Notes: generated by a model from the sequence alone, not told the origin. A stretch of DNA of 64,000 nt from Bacteroidetes bacterium HGW-Bacteroidetes-5 (GCA_002842515.1 PHDC01000001.1:1798001-1862000), one strand, 5' to 3'; numbered from the stretch's first letter, positions 1 to 9,183 are shown. Translations and numbers: made by a program.

Positions 1-1
1 G

Positions 2-934
2 ATATTACTGGAGTCTCCCCAAAAGTGGAGTGATTATGAGCTGATTGACTCAGGGGATTTTGAGAAGCTCGAAAGATTTGGCAACTATTGTCTTATCCGT
101 CCGGAGCCCAAGGCGTTGTGGGAAAAGAGACTCTCTCAAAAGGAGTGGCTGGATTTGGCGCATACTAAGTTTACAACCGGTGCCGGGTTTGGCAAGTCGG
201 GCAAAGAGGACTCCGGAACCTGGCATCAGCTTAAAAAAATGCCGGACCAGTGGGTTATCGGCTATAAGAAGGGTCAGCTGGATTTCAATATGAGGCTTGG
301 CCTCACCGCTTTCAAACACGTGGGAATCTTCCCGGAGCAGGCCCCAAACTGGGACTACATCTACGAAAACACCTCCAAAATATCTGCAGAGAACGGCAAG
401 AACGGTTTCCCGAGGCCAAAGATCCTCAACCTTTTTGCCTACACAGGGGCTGCTTCGTTGGCCGCTAAGTGTGCAGATGGGGATGTTACGCACCTGGACT
501 CTGTGAAGCAGGTGGTGAGCTGGGCAAGAACCAATATGGAGTTGAGCAGGCAAGATAACATCCGCTGGGTCATCGAGGATGCTCTCAAGTTTGTTAAGAG
601 GGAGGCAAGAAGGGGAAATCTTTACCAGGGAATAATTATGGACCCACCCGCCTACGGGCACGGCCCGGATGGTGAGAAGTGGAAGCTGGATGAGCTTCTC
701 TTTGAGATGATGCAGGAGGTTGCGCAGATTCTGGCTCCAAAAGATAGCTATCTGGTTTTAAACCTCTACTCGAACGGATACTCTGCACTCCTCTCCGAGA
801 CCATTGTTAAGAGCGCGTTTCACCTGATGGATAAAAAGAGAGAGAGCTATGAGCTCACCTACGGAGAGTTGTTCATTGCAGATAAATTTGAAAAAGCCTT
901 GCCACTGAGCGTCTTCACCCGTCTGCGGAGATAA
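2..934 (+). CDS. Class I SAM-dependent methyltransferase, RlmI/COG1092 type (5' partial)
   Basis: The reading frame is already open at base 2 and reads without a stop into the recognisable protein, so the gene begins left of the window; the TTG at 116 is not a credible start. The protein has the Rossmann methyltransferase core: a glycine-rich SAM loop LNLFAYTGAAS, the acidic strand-2 region THLDSVKQVVSWA, and the catalytic-type motif MDPPAYG. This is the arrangement of 23S rRNA m5C methyltransferases of the RlmI family, which methylate rRNA in the cytoplasm. The N-terminal part (LLESPQKWSDYELIDSG) also fits that group. The exact rRNA target cannot be read from the sequence. The gene ends 139 bp before lgt, on the same strand. 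Confidence 0.85.
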   Translation: MLLESPQKWSDYELIDSGDFEKLERFGNYCLIRPEPKALWEKRLSQKEWLDLAHTKFTTGAGFGKSGKEDSGTWHQLKKMPDQWVIGYKKGQLDFNMRLGLTAFKHVGIFPEQAPNWDYIYENTSKISAENGKNGFPRPKILNLFAYTGAASLAAKCADGDVTHLDSVKQVVSWARTNMELSRQDNIRWVIEDALKFVKREARRGNLYQGIIMDPPAYGHGPDGEKWKLDELLFEMMQEVAQILAPKDSYLVLNLYSNGYSALLSETIVKSAFHLMDKKRESYELTYGELFIADKFEKALPLSVFTRLRR

Positions 935-1073
935 TTAAATAGCAAGATGTTACGGCCGGCCCGGCAGCCTGGCAAGTGAAACAATAGTCTCAGAAGATAA
1001 TAAATAAAAAAATGTGACGGCCGGCCCGGCACTCCAAATAGTTACAACAGAAAGAAGATTTAAAACATAAAAT
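935..1073 (+). repeat. Intergenic spacer with two GC-rich 15-bp direct repeats
   Basis: The spacer between the methyltransferase and lgt is AT-rich but holds two identical copies of ACGGCCGGCCCGGCA, at 952-966 and 1017-1031. They are separated by 65 bp and each is preceded by an ATGT-like stretch. The word contains the palindrome GGCCGGCC. No promoter of the TAnnTTTG type was recognised here, so lgt may be read from upstream. Confidence 0.6.
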
Positions 1074-2006
1074 ATGACAACACTACCGGCAATTCTTGCG
1101 GCTCCGCTTGCAATAACCTGGGGGCCAAACCCGGAGATTTTCTCTATCGGGCCAATACATATCAGGTATTACAGTATTCTGTTTGTATCGGGATTTATAA
1201 TCGGCTACTACATCTTTATGAGGTTTTTCAAGAGAGAGGGGTTGCCTGTAGAGATTCTGGACACACTGCTTTACACACTGCTGGGGTCGGCTGTTGTTGG
1301 TGCAAGGCTGGGGCATTGCCTCTTTTATGAGCCGGCTTACTACCTCTCCAAACCCTGGGAGATCTTTATGATATGGGAGGGGGGTCTCGCCAGCCACGGA
1401 GGCGCAGTTGCAATTCTAATTGCCCTCTGGTACTATGCGCGCAAATATGGCCGCAGATACGATTTTGACTATATGTGGCTCTTAGACAGAGTTGGTGTTG
1501 CAACCCCTCTGGCCGGAGCACTCATTCGTCTGGGGAACCTGATGAACTCAGAGATTTACGGTAACCCAACCGATCTTCCCTGGGGCTTTATCTTCACAAT
1601 TAGGGGAGAGACTCTCGCAAAGCACCCCACCCAGCTCTATGAAGCACTGGCATACCTGTTTACATTCGCATTCCTGATGCTCCTCTACTGGAAATTTCTG
1701 GATAAACTCAAAAAGGGCACGATGTTCGGCATATTTATGATAGGAATTTTCGGAACCCGATTCTTCATAGAGTTTGTAAAAGAGCCCCAGGTAGCATTCG
1801 AACAGGGTATGACACTCAATATGGGTCAGTGGCTCAGCATTCCGTTTATCCTTCTGGGCATTTCCATTATTGTTTACAGCATCATAAAAGGTTCGCCTGC
1901 TGCAATCCAAAACTATGCAGATATCAAAAAAGCAAAAACAAAATCTGCCTCAGATAATATAAAATCTGAAGCAGATAAAATTAAGAGCGGTAAGTCTTAC
2001 AAGTAG
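1074..2006 (+). CDS. lgt: Prolipoprotein diacylglyceryl transferase
   Basis: Lgt is the inner-membrane enzyme that moves diacylglycerol from phosphatidylglycerol to the lipobox cysteine of prolipoproteins, the first step of lipoprotein maturation. The 310-residue protein shows about seven hydrophobic segments and the family hallmarks: IRYYSILFVSGFIIGY near the N-terminus, the RLGNLMNSEIYGNPTDLPWG signature in the middle, and HPTQLYEALAYLF. The start MTTLPAIL matches family length. The last 30 residues form a charged tail (KSASDNI, KSEADKI, KSGKSYK) that looks like a degenerate 7-residue repeat and is not part of the usual fold. Several lipoproteins in this window are possible substrates (7827, 40845, 55210). 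Confidence 0.95.
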   Translation: MTTLPAILAAPLAITWGPNPEIFSIGPIHIRYYSILFVSGFIIGYYIFMRFFKREGLPVEILDTLLYTLLGSAVVGARLGHCLFYEPAYYLSKPWEIFMIWEGGLASHGGAVAILIALWYYARKYGRRYDFDYMWLLDRVGVATPLAGALIRLGNLMNSEIYGNPTDLPWGFIFTIRGETLAKHPTQLYEALAYLFTFAFLMLLYWKFLDKLKKGTMFGIFMIGIFGTRFFIEFVKEPQVAFEQGMTLNMGQWLSIPFILLGISIIVYSIIKGSPAAIQNYADIKKAKTKSASDNIKSEADKIKSGKSYK

Positions 2007-2021
2007 CAGACCTCCCGGGGC

Positions 2022-3200
2022 TTATAAATCCATCGCAGAAAGCTCTGCAAGAGAGAGTTCGAAATTCTTCTCTGTTTCAAGAGCTCTTCTTAAAGCTTCG
2101 TAGTAGTACTCTATCTCGGTTAAGTAGTTGAGCAGAGATATCTCTCCGGCATCAAAAGCTCTCTTAAGCAGGTGCTCGTTGTTGAAAGAGGATAATGCAA
2201 CTCTATACTTTAATGCAGATTGTTTAAGCTTGACAGCTTTGTCATAGAGACCTTGCAGCCGAGTGTAGAACGCTACTTTGCTATCTGCAAGCACAGATTG
2301 ATTTGCGGTTAATTGTGCTTGTGCTTGCCTGACTCTGTTTTTATTATTCCACAAAGGGATAGAGAGACCAACGGTCACGCCTTGAAATCTCTCTCCAAGA
2401 AGTTGCTCACTCATATATCCGGCAGAAAACTTAGGCAACCCCTGGGCTCTGTTCAAGCGGATCTTCTCTTGGCCGATTGTTATTTGCGAGTTTGCGTATA
2501 GTAGTGCGGGATTTTTAGATACAACACTCGAATACCACTCATCAAAATTGTCAGGTAAGAGACCTCCGGGGTAGCTGTTTTGTTCAAAAACAATCTCTTG
2601 CCCGCCATTCAGTCGTTTAAGCTCAGATAAGAGAATAGTTCGTTCGGTCTCTATTCCGCTAGCTTCATTTTGCAGAGAGATAACATTCATTTGAGTTTTA
2701 TTGTTTTCAATAATGTTTGCCTCCCCTTTTTCAAGTTTCGCCCGATAAGCTGCTGCAATCTGTTCTGCATTACTCAATCTTTGAGCAACCTCGCCGGCAA
2801 GTGCATTGTAGTAAACCAGTTCAATGCAAATCTGTTTTGCGTGCAGCAGCAAGGATAACCTCTCTGCCTTGTAAAGAAGCTCTAAGTTTGAATTTTCAAG
2901 TTTCGCAACTCTATCCCTGTGGCCGTAAACTGTTGGGAAATCGAATGACTGTGTGATTTTGAAATCTGTACGCTCTCCGTTTACAGGAGTATTTCCCCAC
3001 AGATAGGCAAACTCAACCTCGGGATCTGACAGGAAGATACCTGTACGGTTCCCGAGTTTTTGAGCTTCCATCTGTTCCCGGAGTGATTGCAGGGTTGTAC
3101 TATTTGCTTCAATCCTTGACAGAATATAATTATAATCGCCTTGAGCTGTTGTAGTTAACGCAATAGCTAATAGGCCTATACTCAAAATTATCCTTTTCAT
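2022..3200 (-). CDS. TolC-family outer membrane efflux protein (CusC-like)
   Basis: A 392-residue protein with a cleavable signal peptide (KRIILSIGLLAIALTTTAQG) and the alpha-helical repeats of an outer-membrane efflux protein. It would form the outer-membrane and periplasmic tunnel of a tripartite metal pump. It lies last in a leftward operon: its start overlaps the stop of the RND pump gene by 4 bp, pointing to translational coupling. Length and the lack of a lipobox match the shorter Bacteroidota CusC-like proteins. Metal specificity cannot be read from this subunit. Confidence 0.88.
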   Translation of the reverse strand: MKRIILSIGLLAIALTTTAQGDYNYILSRIEANSTTLQSLREQMEAQKLGNRTGIFLSDPEVEFAYLWGNTPVNGERTDFKITQSFDFPTVYGHRDRVAKLENSNLELLYKAERLSLLLHAKQICIELVYYNALAGEVAQRLSNAEQIAAAYRAKLEKGEANIIENNKTQMNVISLQNEASGIETERTILLSELKRLNGGQEIVFEQNSYPGGLLPDNFDEWYSSVVSKNPALLYANSQITIGQEKIRLNRAQGLPKFSAGYMSEQLLGERFQGVTVGLSIPLWNNKNRVRQAQAQLTANQSVLADSKVAFYTRLQGLYDKAVKLKQSALKYRVALSSFNNEHLLKRAFDAGEISLLNYLTEIEYYYEALRRALETEKNFELSLAELSAMDL

Positions 3201-6200
3201 ATTTGCTGTTCTTTCTTTAATCTTCTGTTTAGAAGTATTTCATAAGCTATAGGTACAATGTAGATATTTAAAAGGGTAGATGTCAACAGTCCACCCAGGA
3301 CTACTACTGCCATAGGGCTTTGAATTTCATTGCCAGACTTGTCGCCGTTAAGAACTAAAGGAATAAGGGCGAGTGCGGCCGTTAACGCAGTCATAAGTAT
3401 TGGATTCAATCTGTCAAGCGATCCCGCCACAATAGTTTTAGTAAGAGAATCATCACTATGTTCCATATGTTGATATTTTGAAATCAGAAGAATTCCGTTT
3501 CTAGTTGCAATACCAAACAGGGTAATAAACCCGATAATAGACGGAATACTTATAATACCGGAAGTGATCCACACGGCAAATACTCCACCAATCAATGCCA
3601 AAGGAAGATTGACTAAAACAATTGCAGATAGTGATACGTTCTTAAACTCGCTATACAGCAGCAGGAAGATTACACATATCGCTAATATAGAGGTAATAAG
3701 AAGAGTTCTTGATGCGCTTTTGGCACTCTCGAACTGCCCTCCGTACTCTACACGGTAGCCTTGAGGGAGATTAATCTGGGATTCTATATTTGTTTTAATT
3801 TCTCCAACTACACCATTCAAATCTCTCCCTGCAACATTCGCAGAAACAACTATCTTCCGTTGCACGTTTTCTCTGCTTATTGAATTTGGCCCACCAACGG
3901 AAACAATTTCTGCAACCTCTTCCAATGGTACTTTTTTCCCGTTTTGGGTGTCAATAAGAGCAGACTTTACCTGTTCAATATTTTCGGTATAGCTTTTATT
4001 TAATCTCAAAACCAAATCAAAACTGCGCTGCCCTTCATAAATTTCGGATAGCTTCTCTCCTGCAAATGCAAGTTCGATAAACTCATTGAAATCTTCTATT
4101 GATATACCATATTGGGCAAGCATACTTCGTTTAGCTCTCACCTGCAATTGAGGTGTCTCAGTCTGCTGTTCAACGGCAACATCCACCAAACCATCAATTC
4201 CTACAATTGAACCTTTTATTTGGTTGGCAATCATAAACATCTGGCTCAAATCTGTCCCGAACAGTTTGATAGCGATATTTGCCCTTGTCCCGGAAAGCAT
4301 ATGGTCAATGCGGTGTCCAAGCGGTTGTCCTACAGTAAACGCAAGTCCCGGAACAGCTCCCAGTTTTTCACGGACTTCTGCCATAAACTCTTCACGCCCT
4401 CTTTTTCCTAATGTAAAGTTCACATCAATTTCTGCACTATTTGTAGATAATGAGTGCTCGTCAAGTTCTCCACGTCCGGTTCGCCTTGCTGTACTTGTAA
4501 CTTCCGGTAATAAAAGCAACTCCGTCTCTATAAGGTTCCCTAAACGATCGCTTTCATCAAGGGTTACACCGGGTTTGGTTACTGCCGAAATTGTAAGCGA
4601 CCCTTCGTTGAACTCGGGTAGAAAACTTCTCCCCATAGTCACAAAGAGCACTCCGGCAACTAATAGAAGAGCTATTGTGGGGTAAATTACAATTTTCTTG
4701 TTTGTAAGAACCCATAACAGCGACCTTTCATATAGTGTAGAAAGCTTTTGAGTCAGCCAGTTATCCTTTGTTTTTTTGTCAAGGTAGTTGTCTCGCGAAA
4801 GCATCATTCTACAGAGCAGTGGAGTCATTGTCATTGCCACAACCAGCGACATAAACAGCGATACTATATAAGCCACGCCAAGCGGCTTGAGCATTCTTCC
4901 TTCCATTCCGGAAAGGAAAAAGAGGGGTATAAATGCCACTATAATTATAAAAGTTGCATTGAGGATAGAAGCTCTAATTTCAACGGAAGCTTTATAAATG
5001 ACACTTACTACTGACTCCCGCTCTTCCTTTGGCTTACTGTGATTTTGCCTTAAGCGTTTGTAAACATTTTCTACGTCAATAATGGCATCATCTACAAGAG
5101 ATCCTATGGCGATGCACATTCCGCCCAGCGTCATCGTATTAATATTCATTCCAAGCAGGTAGAGAACGATGAGAGTACCGAAAAGTGACAGGGGAATAGC
5201 GATTACCGAAATAATTGTCGTTCTGAAACTGGCTAAGAAAATAAACAGAATAATTATTACAAATATTGCCCCCTCCATCAAAGCTATCCCGACGTTATTT
5301 ACAGAAGCCTCAATAAAGTCAGCCTGACGGAATATTTTAGTATCCATCCGAACATCTGCAGGAAAAGTTTTTTGAATTTCTGCCAAATTGTACTCAATAC
5401 GCTCTGTAACATTGAGAGTGTTGATATTAGGTTGCTTGGAGATAGCCAATATTACAGAAGGCTTAGCATTTTGAGAAGCGTGCCCCATTTTAACCGGGGT
5501 TCCAATTACAATCTCAGCAACATCAGATAGTACTACAGGTCTTCCATTTCTGGTTTTCACATAAGTTTCGCCAAGCTCTTCAAGGTCGTTGGTACGAGCC
5601 ATTCCGCGAAGTGCATACTCGTTTCCGTAGTCCCGAATTATACCACCTGTAGAATTAGTGCTTAATGTTTTTCCAACGCTTTTTAGCTCTTGCAGTGTGA
5701 CTCCGTAGGCGTTCATCTTTACAGGGTCTGCAAGAATCTGATACTGCTTGTAGTCACCACCGATAATGGTTACTTGAGACACTCCTCCGGTAGCTAGTAT
5801 TGCCGGTTTAACAATCCAGTCTGCTAATGTACGAAGCTCCATCATTGAAGTTGAATCGGCTTGAAGTCCTACAAATAGGATCTCTCCCATCAAACTTGAT
5901 TGCGGAGCTAGCACAGGAATAATACCAACAGGTAGTGAACTTGTGAGTGTTCCCATCTTTTCGCTGACTATCTGACGGGCTTTAAAAATATTCGTACCCC
6001 ATTCGAACTCAACCCAAACAAAAGAGTATCCCTGCAGAGATGCCGAACGCACCCGGCGTACATCGGTGGCCCCATTGACTGCGGTCTCTATAGGAAATGA
6101 CACCAGACGCTCTACCTCTTCCGGTGCCATTCCGTGAGCGTCTGTCATTAAAACTACTGTAGGGGCTGTCAAATCCGGAAACACATCCACATCCATTTTT

Positions 6201-6295
6201 TGGAAAGTGTATGTTCCGCCAACAATAAGCAGTACTGCACCAAGCAGTATAAAGAGCTTATTATTGAGCGAGAATTTTATGATATTGTTCAACAT
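3197..6295 (-). CDS. Heavy-metal efflux RND transporter (CusA/CzcA family)
   Basis: A full-length 1032-residue inner-membrane pump of the HME-RND type, which exports metal ions using the proton gradient. The N-terminus (SLNNKLFILLGAVLLIVGG, then MDVDVFPDLTAPTVV) is family-typical. The TM4 proton-relay region reads GSLVDDAIIDVEN, which resembles but is not identical to the known CzcA or CusA versions, so Cu/Ag versus divalent metal specificity stays open. The second half repeats the pore-domain arrangement (PQLQVRAKRSMLAQYGIS). It sits between the adaptor gene (12-bp gap) and the TolC gene (4-bp overlap), giving a complete tripartite system. Confidence 0.95.
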   Translation of the reverse strand: MLNNIIKFSLNNKLFILLGAVLLIVGGTYTFQKMDVDVFPDLTAPTVVLMTDAHGMAPEEVERLVSFPIETAVNGATDVRRVRSASLQGYSFVWVEFEWGTNIFKARQIVSEKMGTLTSSLPVGIIPVLAPQSSLMGEILFVGLQADSTSMMELRTLADWIVKPAILATGGVSQVTIIGGDYKQYQILADPVKMNAYGVTLQELKSVGKTLSTNSTGGIIRDYGNEYALRGMARTNDLEELGETYVKTRNGRPVVLSDVAEIVIGTPVKMGHASQNAKPSVILAISKQPNINTLNVTERIEYNLAEIQKTFPADVRMDTKIFRQADFIEASVNNVGIALMEGAIFVIIILFIFLASFRTTIISVIAIPLSLFGTLIVLYLLGMNINTMTLGGMCIAIGSLVDDAIIDVENVYKRLRQNHSKPKEERESVVSVIYKASVEIRASILNATFIIIVAFIPLFFLSGMEGRMLKPLGVAYIVSLFMSLVVAMTMTPLLCRMMLSRDNYLDKKTKDNWLTQKLSTLYERSLLWVLTNKKIVIYPTIALLLVAGVLFVTMGRSFLPEFNEGSLTISAVTKPGVTLDESDRLGNLIETELLLLPEVTSTARRTGRGELDEHSLSTNSAEIDVNFTLGKRGREEFMAEVREKLGAVPGLAFTVGQPLGHRIDHMLSGTRANIAIKLFGTDLSQMFMIANQIKGSIVGIDGLVDVAVEQQTETPQLQVRAKRSMLAQYGISIEDFNEFIELAFAGEKLSEIYEGQRSFDLVLRLNKSYTENIEQVKSALIDTQNGKKVPLEEVAEIVSVGGPNSISRENVQRKIVVSANVAGRDLNGVVGEIKTNIESQINLPQGYRVEYGGQFESAKSASRTLLITSILAICVIFLLLYSEFKNVSLSAIVLVNLPLALIGGVFAVWITSGIISIPSIIGFITLFGIATRNGILLISKYQHMEHSDDSLTKTIVAGSLDRLNPILMTALTAALALIPLVLNGDKSGNEIQSPMAVVVLGGLLTSTLLNIYIVPIAYEILLNRRLKKEQQI

Positions 6296-6307
6296 AACAT
6301 ATTGCAG

Positions 6308-7813
6308 TTAATGTACGTGACCAGAGTGTGCATCCAGAGCACCCGATGCCTGTGCAAGTTTAACTAAAATAGCACCCTTGCTTACAATCCTCTCTCCTAC
6401 AGATACACCCTCTATAACTTCGGTACGGTATCCATCAGTTACACCTTTACGAATAACTCGTTTCTCAAAAAATTCCGGAGTAAGCTGGGTATAGACAAAA
6501 TAGTTACCCATCTCTTCTATGATAGCTTCGTTGGGAATAGTTATCGCCATATTGTTGGATTGGGTTTTTATAAAAACATCTATAAAGCTCCCGGACAGTA
6601 ACCCTACACTATTTTTTACTTTAAAAAACACCGGGATAAGAGGGTTTTCAATATCTGTTGATTTGCCGTAAGAGAGAACTTTGCCGTCCAGCTCCTCAAG
6701 AGAATACCTTAAGTTGCTGCTCGTATTAATAAAGGTTGCAGATACAATACTGCCCAATAATGGATAGTATTTTGGTTGCAATTGCGCTTTTATTAACATA
6801 TCAAGATTTTTAGATACAATCACTATGGGCTCTCCAGTCTCTACATATTGACCATTTTGAACCATAAGTTTAGCAACATATCCTTTTATAGGAGAACTAA
6901 TTATCTGTCTCCCCAAAGAGAAATTTGCCCGAAGATTGCTGTAGTTAGCTTCAGCATTTGTATACTCGGTCTCTGCTCTTAAAAGTTCACTCTGTGATAC
7001 GATATTATCTTTGGCCAAATCCTTTTTTCGTTCGTATTCTGCTTTGGCCCTGTTGTACTCCGCAGTTGCTTCGCTCAGGCGTACAGAAAGGTTGTTATCT
7101 GCCATACCTTTGCTCTCTACAGAGAATAGTTGCTCTCCTTCGTTTACTATTTTACCCTCCACTATCTCCTGAGCTGAATAGGTTACTATTCCACCGGTCC
7201 TTGCAACAACAACTCTTTGGTCTGCTTGTGATGGCAATATTTGAGCAACTGTACGAATTACTTTCCCAAAAGACTCAAAACGTGCCTCTTCGGTGGCAAA
7301 GTCTAGTTTCCAACTTTGTTCTTTAGTAAAAACAGCACCATTGCTACTGGACATAGCCGCATCTGCAGCATTGTGTTGGGCATCGTGTACATCACTATAA
7401 ACCCTAACATCCGGAACGACTATCTGCGATTTCGCATCGGGAGCCTCTATATCAAAAATGATTTTGCCGGCACCGGCCATTGCGGGAGTTAAAAAGAATT
7501 CATATATGCCTGTACGGGTAGGTTTTTCAAGTGTTTGTCGAATACCTTCAGTGCCAATTATAAGACTTATTGTAACTCTCCCCTCTGTAATCGGTTTGAA
7601 ATTTTTCAAAAAAGAGAAATGGGCAAGAATGCTACTTTGTTGCCCGGCTACAAATGGCTTAGCTTCTGCATATACTTCAAATGCATCGCTATATGCTGTA
7701 AGCTGAAGGTTTTCGTCGTGAGGATGCTCCTCGGCTACGACACTTTGCCTGGTTTTGCAAGATATCATGGTGATTGCTAAAAGCATCACCATAACTAAGT
7801 TCGTTATCTTCAT
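6308..7813 (-). CDS. Efflux RND periplasmic adaptor (CusB-like)
   Basis: A 501-residue membrane-fusion protein. An N-terminal signal ending LLAITMISC makes it a probable lipoprotein. Residues about 30-130 form an extra N-terminal domain (EVYAEAKPFVAGQQSSILAHFSF), common in Bacteroidota CusB homologues. Next come the barrel-sandwich halves and a helical hairpin (SEATAEYNRAKAEYERKKDL). The C-terminus ends in DAHSGHVH, a short His-rich tail that may bind metal. The adaptor bridges the RND pump and the TolC channel. It is encoded 12 bp upstream of the pump and 13 bp downstream of the His-rich lipoprotein, so the four genes appear co-transcribed. Confidence 0.92.
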   Translation of the reverse strand: MKITNLVMVMLLAITMISCKTRQSVVAEEHPHDENLQLTAYSDAFEVYAEAKPFVAGQQSSILAHFSFLKNFKPITEGRVTISLIIGTEGIRQTLEKPTRTGIYEFFLTPAMAGAGKIIFDIEAPDAKSQIVVPDVRVYSDVHDAQHNAADAAMSSSNGAVFTKEQSWKLDFATEEARFESFGKVIRTVAQILPSQADQRVVVARTGGIVTYSAQEIVEGKIVNEGEQLFSVESKGMADNNLSVRLSEATAEYNRAKAEYERKKDLAKDNIVSQSELLRAETEYTNAEANYSNLRANFSLGRQIISSPIKGYVAKLMVQNGQYVETGEPIVIVSKNLDMLIKAQLQPKYYPLLGSIVSATFINTSSNLRYSLEELDGKVLSYGKSTDIENPLIPVFFKVKNSVGLLSGSFIDVFIKTQSNNMAITIPNEAIIEEMGNYFVYTQLTPEFFEKRVIRKGVTDGYRTEVIEGVSVGERIVSKGAILVKLAQASGALDAHSGHVH

Positions 7814-7826
7814 ATTACCTTAGCTG

Positions 7827-8090
7827 CTAATGTTTATGGTTTGGGTCTGAGTGATCGTGTTTGTGGTCATCTTTTTTTTCCGGTTGCACAACGGTAGAAT
7901 CTGCTTTAACTTGAAAACTCTCTTGTGAAGCAGGGGCTTTGGCCTCTTCTTCGTGGTTACCGTGCACAGATCCATCATCGTGAACGTGTGTGTCTGCCGG
8001 TTGGTTTTTACTTGAACAACTTTCGCAAGAGGTGAGTCCAAAAATGATAAGAGCAGATAAGATGATTGCAATAATTTTAAATGATTTCAT
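7827..8090 (-). CDS. Small His-rich lipoprotein of the metal efflux locus
   Basis: An 87-residue protein with a lipoprotein signal (ALIIFGLTSC) and a mature part almost entirely hydrophilic and rich in His and acidic residues: THVHDDGSVHGNHEEE near the middle and KKDDHKHDHSDPNHKH at the end. The ESCSS just after the lipidated cysteine adds another thiol. This composition suggests a periplasmic metal buffer or metallochaperone. Its position 13 bp upstream of the adaptor gene supports a role in delivering metal to the pump. No named family was recognised, so the function is inferred from composition and context. Confidence 0.8.
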   Translation of the reverse strand: MKSFKIIAIILSALIIFGLTSCESCSSKNQPADTHVHDDGSVHGNHEEEAKAPASQESFQVKADSTVVQPEKKDDHKHDHSDPNHKH

Positions 8091-8191
8091 ATTTGTTGTT
8101 ATTATCAGGTTATTAGATACTTAACACAAAGGAAAATGAGCTTAATTTTATAAGCACAGATGCTGCCTTTGCAATAAAAAAACTGAAAAAA

Positions 8192-8653
8192 CTAACAAAC
8201 GGGAGGAGCTCTCAACCCGATAGAGCCGGATGAGAATTTGGAATAATATGATTCAATGTATGGTTTTTGCCGAAACGGTAACCCGCCCTCATTCACTAAG
8301 CTAAACTTGTCAATACCACGCGGGGAGACAAAAGTTTTAGATGTTTTGTAATCACAATTTTCATAGCACTCAAATTTTGGACTATTATCAGAACGGGTAT
8401 AAACCTCATTGAGTGCGCACTTCTCAGTCTCACTGTTACTTTCGTGATTGTGGGTGCTAGGTGCCTGATGATGGTCACTAGGTGTGTGGTTATGGTCACT
8501 AGATGCGTGATGATGATCTTGGGATCTCTCCTTGATGTTCCTCTCAAGCAGTGCTACTACAAACCCATTGTGATGATGGTGCGGGACAATTGTATGAGCC
8601 AACATTATTATATTGGCAAGTAACAAAAGGCTTGTAGAAATTATTTTTTTCAC
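8192..8653 (-). CDS. His-rich secreted protein heading the metal efflux locus (DUF6769-like)
   Basis: A 153-residue protein with an N-terminal hydrophobic segment (ISTSLLLLANIIMLAHTIV) directly followed by PHHHHNGF, a layout I associate with small Bacteroidota proteins annotated DUF6769 (family assignment from memory, tentative). Residues about 45-75 hold three rough copies of a 7-residue His repeat (HHHASSD, HNHTPSD, HHQAPST). The C-terminal half has four Cys residues (KCAL, FECYENCDY, PPVC). A TATCTTTG -7 box lies on the minus strand at 8676-8683, so this is probably the first gene of the efflux operon. A metal-sensing or metal-binding role is inferred. Confidence 0.75.
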   Translation of the reverse strand: MKKIISTSLLLLANIIMLAHTIVPHHHHNGFVVALLERNIKERSQDHHHASSDHNHTPSDHHQAPSTHNHESNSETEKCALNEVYTRSDNSPKFECYENCDYKTSKTFVSPRGIDKFSLVNEGGLPFRQKPYIESYYSKFSSGSIGLRAPPVC

Positions 8654-8675
8654 ACTCTATTCTTAGTAATCCTTC

Positions 8676-8683
8676 AAAGATAA
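8676..8683 (-). promoter_or_regulatory. -7 box for the metal efflux operon
   Basis: On the minus strand the bases read TATCTTTG, a perfect match to the Bacteroidota TAnnTTTG -7 element, 22 bp upstream of the ATG at 8653. A clear -33 TTTG was not seen. No operator for a metal regulator was identified. Confidence 0.55.
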
Positions 8684-8707
8684 AAAAAACATAATCATTT
8701 GGCAAAC

Positions 8708-9157
8708 CTACATCCGTTCACCGTCGCGACGGAGGTCTTTCTCTTTGATTGAGTGGCGTTTGTCGTATTCTCTTTTGCCTTTGGCCAGGGAGATGTTTAG
8801 TTTTGCGTAGCCGTTTTCGGCGATAAAGAGCCGGGTTGCGATTATGGTGAGTCCCTTCTCTTGTGTGGCACGGAAAAGACGGCTGAGCTCTCGTTTGCTT
8901 AGCAGAAGTTTTCTGTCTCGCTTGGGGTCGTGCTTGTTGAAACTGCCCCACCAGTAATCTGCAACGTGCATATTTTTGACAAAGAGCTCCCGGTTCACAA
9001 AATAGCAATAGGAGTCCGAAAGGGAAGCTTTACCGGCGCGGATAGACTTAATCTCTGTACCAGAGAGAACTATACCTGCGGTAAAACTTTCGATGAACTC
9101 ATACTCAAATGAGGCTCTCTTGTTTTTAATCTCTATTTTACTCTTTGCTTTAGTCAT
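8708..9157 (-). CDS. smpB: SsrA-binding protein SmpB
   Basis: SmpB binds tmRNA and brings it to stalled ribosomes for trans-translation. The 150-residue product shows the family signatures: [38 protein letters not shown], and the basic C-terminal tail [18 protein letters not shown]. The ATG at 9157 ([12 protein letters not shown]) is chosen over an in-frame start at 9196. It gives the usual family length, and a minus-strand -7 box lies at 9165-9172, so the longer form would start upstream of the promoter. It is divergent from miaA. Confidence 0.95.
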   Translation of the reverse strand: MTKAKSKIEIKNKRASFEYEFIESFTAGIVLSGTEIKSIRAGKASLSDSYCYFVNRELFVKNMHVADYWWGSFNKHDPKRDRKLLLSKRELSRLFRATQEKGLTIIATRLFIAENGYAKLNISLAKGKREYDKRHSIKEKDLRRDGERM

Positions 9158-9164
9158 TGGAGTG

Positions 9165-9183
9165 CAAAAATAGTGTAAATTTG
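9165..9183. promoter_or_regulatory. Back-to-back -7 boxes for smpB and miaA
   Basis: On the minus strand 9172-9165 reads TATTTTTG (smpB), and on the plus strand 9176-9183 reads TAAATTTG (miaA). Both fit TAnnTTTG, with only 3 bp between them. Each promoter's -33 region would lie inside the start of the opposite gene, so only one polymerase could occupy the site at a time. Confidence 0.6.

Noticed and set aside
50-661. 203-codon open frame on the minus strand
   Set aside because: It is antisense to the methyltransferase, whose frame shows clear family motifs; the antisense protein has no recognisable domain.
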